In this document: positions 5,212 through 7,267 of the stretch, in pieces
How positions within the stretch are numbered: the first letter of the stretch is position 1
How the letters are laid out: every line of letters begins with the position of its first letter
Source of the DNA: Erysipelotrichaceae bacterium
Lineage (GTDB): Bacteria > Bacillota_I > Bacilli_A > Erysipelotrichales > Erysipelotrichaceae
Assembly: GCA_017620435.1 (NCBI GenBank)
Contig: JAFZQL010000217.1
Span: 1 to 7,267 of the forward strand
DNA: 7,267 nt
Direction: 5' to 3'
The notes under the pieces: generated by a model
Told to the model about the DNA's origin: nothing
What the model saw: the letters and a program-made list of their open reading frames with translations, nothing else
Databases searched by the model: none
Program-made: the position numbers and the translations under genes

Positions 5212-5967
5212 ATGGAGTATATCAGAGTAACGAAAGAAAATCTGGAGAAGGAGCATATCTGCTGCGCCATTTCCAACAACAAGGACATTCAGGTATCGTC
5301 AAAGAAAGCCTGGCTGGCGGATCGTTTTGATGAGGGACTGGTCTTTCTGAAAAGCGTAGAAAGAGGAAAGTGTTTTATTGAATATCTTCCTGCCGAATAT
5401 GCCTGGAATCCGATCGAAGCAGACGGCTATACCTATATCGACTGTCTTTGGGTATCCGGTTCATTTAAGGGACACGGCTATTCCAACGATCTGCTGGAAG
5501 CGTGCATCTGCGACAGCAAGGTCCGGAACCGGAAAGGTCTGTGTATTCTTTCTACCGCCAGGAAGAAGCCGTTCCTTGCCGATCCGAAATATCTGCTGCA
5601 TAAGGGGTTTAAGGTATGTGACGAGGCGGATAACGGGATACAGCTCTGGTATCTGCCTTTCAGGGAAGGTGAAACGGCTCCAAGATTCAAGGAATGTGCC
5701 AGACATCCTCATATCGATGAGAAAGGCTATGTCCTGTATTACACGAATCAGTGTCCGTTCAATGGCAAGTATGTACCGATCCTGGAGGAGACCGCAAAGA
5801 AACACGGCATCAGTTTTAAGGCGATCCGCATCGGCAGCAGGGAAGAAGCGCAGAACGCTCCGACACCGGTTACGACCTACGCTCTGTTTTATGACGGAGA
5901 GTATCTGACCAACGAACAGATGAACGATACGAAATTTCTGAAACTGGCGTTAGAAAAAACAGCATAA
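5212..5967 (+). CDS. yoaP: YoaP-type GNAT acetyltransferase with thioredoxin-like C-terminal domain
   Basis: A 251-residue protein, matching the length I recall for Bacillus YoaP. The N-terminal GNAT domain (about 1-150) has the strand YTYIDCLWVSGSF followed by K86-G-H-G-Y-S, the pyrophosphate loop for acetyl-CoA, and a late GFKVCDEADNGIQLWYLPF strand pair. The C-terminal YoaP domain (about 170-245) resembles thioredoxin: strand GYVLYYTNQ, then C181-P-F-N and a helix, then SFKAIRIGSREEAQNAPTPVTTYALFYDGEYL, where the conserved 'AP' and the closing strand are seen. Only one Cys is present at the CPF motif, so it cannot form a CxxC disulfide; binding a thiol substrate is possible. AAGGAG at 5201-5206 fixes the start. 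It sits between a nitroreductase and a GH25 gene, in an apparent operon. Acetyl acceptor unknown. Confidence 0.88.
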   Translation: MEYIRVTKENLEKEHICCAISNNKDIQVSSKKAWLADRFDEGLVFLKSVERGKCFIEYLPAEYAWNPIEADGYTYIDCLWVSGSFKGHGYSNDLLEACICDSKVRNRKGLCILSTARKKPFLADPKYLLHKGFKVCDEADNGIQLWYLPFREGETAPRFKECARHPHIDEKGYVLYYTNQCPFNGKYVPILEETAKKHGISFKAIRIGSREEAQNAPTPVTTYALFYDGEYLTNEQMNDTKFLKLALEKTA

Positions 5968-5974
5968 GAAAACA

Positions 5975-7267
5975 ATGCTTAAAGAAAAGAAAGAACTGAA
6001 ATACATTATCGGTATATTAATTGCAGCCGCAGTACTGGGGATCATTTTTCTAAGACCATCCATCCGTTTTAGACAGGATATTCAGGTTCTGGAAAGAACC
6101 GTAATGTATCCGGCGGAAGACTTTATTGAAAAAAGCAATGGTACAGTGATCCCGCAGGCCGACTATCTGGATACGGAAGAAGTGGGAATCCACCGTTTCC
6201 ATTACACGGTAAAGAAATGGATCTTTGAAAAGGATGCCGTTTTCTCCTATGAAGTAGTCGATACGACACCTCCTGTCATTGAAATAAAGAACAGAAGAAT
6301 CATGAAAGATCCGGGTAATGCCTATTCCGTTGAAGAGATCAACAGCAATATCTCAACCAATGAGGGATCTTTCTATTATGAAACAGATTATGATTCCGAG
6401 CTTTCAGGCACATATACGGTTCATGTAAGAGCCGAAGATGATTACGGAAACGTTTCGGAAACCTCCTATGAAGTCGTGGTAAGGGATATCGAACCGCCTT
6501 TTGTATTCAGGTACGGAGACGGATCCCTGGTTCAGATGAGAAGTGAATTCAATATTCAGGATATCATTGCCTACGGCGACAATGCCGATCCGAACCTTGT
6601 CTTAACAGTAGAAGGGGATGTAGATACATTCCGAAAAGGCCGTTATCCGCTGCACGCTTTGCTGGAAGATCATTCCGGAAACAGGACGGAATGGGATCTG
6701 ACCGTAGAAGTAACAGACCGTATTCCGGAATACGATACGGATGAAGAGGAATATCTGTTTGAAGATTTCCTGAAAGACTATGCCGGAGAAGGAAGAGAAT
6801 TCGGCATTGATATTTCAACCTGGCAGGGAGATATCGACTTTGAAGCGGTAAAAGATGCAGGATGCGATTTTGTGATCATTAGAGTGGGATTTTCCTATGA
6901 CGGCACATTTACCCTTGACAACAAGTTCAGACAGAATTTCGAAGGTGCGAAGCAGGCGGGACTGAAAGTCGGGATCTATCATTTCTCCTACGACAACAAT
7001 CAGGAAGACCTGCTGAATGCCGTGGATATGATCCTGACAGAACTGAACGGTGAAACACTTGACCTTCCGATCGTTTTCGACTGGGAAGACTTCTGGTGCT
7101 ATCAGGAATATGAACTGAGTTTCCAGGATCTCAATCATCTTTACGATGTTTTTGAGAAAGAAGTCAACGGCAAAGGATATCGAAGCATGCTGTACGGAAG
7201 CAGCTATTATCTGCGCAACATCTGGACCCATACCGATACCCGTCCTGTCTGGCTGGCACAGTATACC
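5975..7267 (+). CDS. Membrane-anchored GH25 muramidase (lysozyme) with Ig-like stalk, 3'-partial
   Basis: The 431 residues visible run off the window in frame, so no stop is seen. Residues 1-9 are charged (MLKEKKELK) and are followed by a transmembrane helix (about 10-26) without a lipobox or clear cleavage site, so the protein is probably anchored with the rest outside. Three beta-rich Ig-like modules follow (about 38-96, 97-171, 172-248); two boundaries carry the D-x-x-P-P signature of bacterial Ig-like repeats (D96-TTPP, D171-IEPP) and each ends in a strand such as SYEVVV. An acidic linker (about 252-275) leads to the GH25 domain (from 276): G277-I-D279-IS-W283-QGDIDF, DNKFRQNFEGAKQAGLKVGIYHF, and D369-W-E371, the expected catalytic Asp and Asp/Glu pair. 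It should cleave the MurNAc-GlcNAc bond of peptidoglycan. The ATG is seven bases after yoaP and has only a weak AAGAAAA before it, suggesting coupling. Confidence 0.9.
   Translation, partial: MLKEKKELKYIIGILIAAAVLGIIFLRPSIRFRQDIQVLERTVMYPAEDFIEKSNGTVIPQADYLDTEEVGIHRFHYTVKKWIFEKDAVFSYEVVDTTPPVIEIKNRRIMKDPGNAYSVEEINSNISTNEGSFYYETDYDSELSGTYTVHVRAEDDYGNVSETSYEVVVRDIEPPFVFRYGDGSLVQMRSEFNIQDIIAYGDNADPNLVLTVEGDVDTFRKGRYPLHALLEDHSGNRTEWDLTVEVTDRIPEYDTDEEEYLFEDFLKDYAGEGREFGIDISTWQGDIDFEAVKDAGCDFVIIRVGFSYDGTFTLDNKFRQNFEGAKQAGLKVGIYHFSYDNNQEDLLNAVDMILTELNGETLDLPIVFDWEDFWCYQEYELSFQDLNHLYDVFEKEVNGKGYRSMLYGSSYYLRNIWTHTDTRPVWLAQYT

Noticed and set aside
5378..5908. 176-codon + strand ORF inside yoaP
   Set aside because: Out of frame with a clear YoaP protein, no recognisable domain, and no ribosome binding site at its ATG.

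Overview
The window reads as chromosomal DNA from a Gram-positive bacterium of the Bacillota. Evidence for this is strong AGGAGG-type ribosome binding sites, compact genes all on the + strand, rho-independent terminators, and protein families typical of that phylum (a YdjH/YdjI-type pair, YoaP, a membrane-anchored GH25 muramidase). Base composition looks moderate (mid-40s % GC by eye) and Arg codons favour AGA. A gut or oral Erysipelotrichia-like organism would fit, but that is a guess. I see no insertion sequence, integrase, tRNA, rRNA or CRISPR array.

Region 1 (1-1757) is a membrane-stress module. It holds the 3' part of a TPM-domain membrane protein and an SPFH-domain protein with a C-terminal zinc ribbon, ended by a strong terminator. 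The pair matches Bacillus YdjH-YdjI, which link the phage-shock protein PspA to the membrane; PspA and YdjG homologues may lie upstream of the window.

Region 2 (1789-3437) is a monocistronic Na+/phosphate symporter with a PhoU-like tail. It appears to start almost at its own transcription start: an extended -10 promoter sits directly before the ATG and there is no ribosome binding site. Its terminator overlaps the end of the gene.

Region 3 (3439-4014) is the most unusual part. A promoter is followed at once by a 5' hairpin and a complete long terminator, all before the ribosome binding site of an unrecognised basic 139-residue protein. The coding sequence contains several perfect hairpins and ends in a 14-bp hairpin over the stop codon that lacks a T-tract. 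It could be an attenuated gene with a structured mRNA, or a small RNA followed by a gene.

Region 4 (4074-7267) is a tight run of four genes with gaps of 7-16 bases: a GNAT acetyltransferase, a TM1586-type nitroreductase, a YoaP acetyltransferase with a thioredoxin-like tail, and a membrane-anchored GH25 muramidase with an Ig-like stalk that runs off the window. The first three look like small-molecule detoxification or modification enzymes; the last acts on the cell wall.
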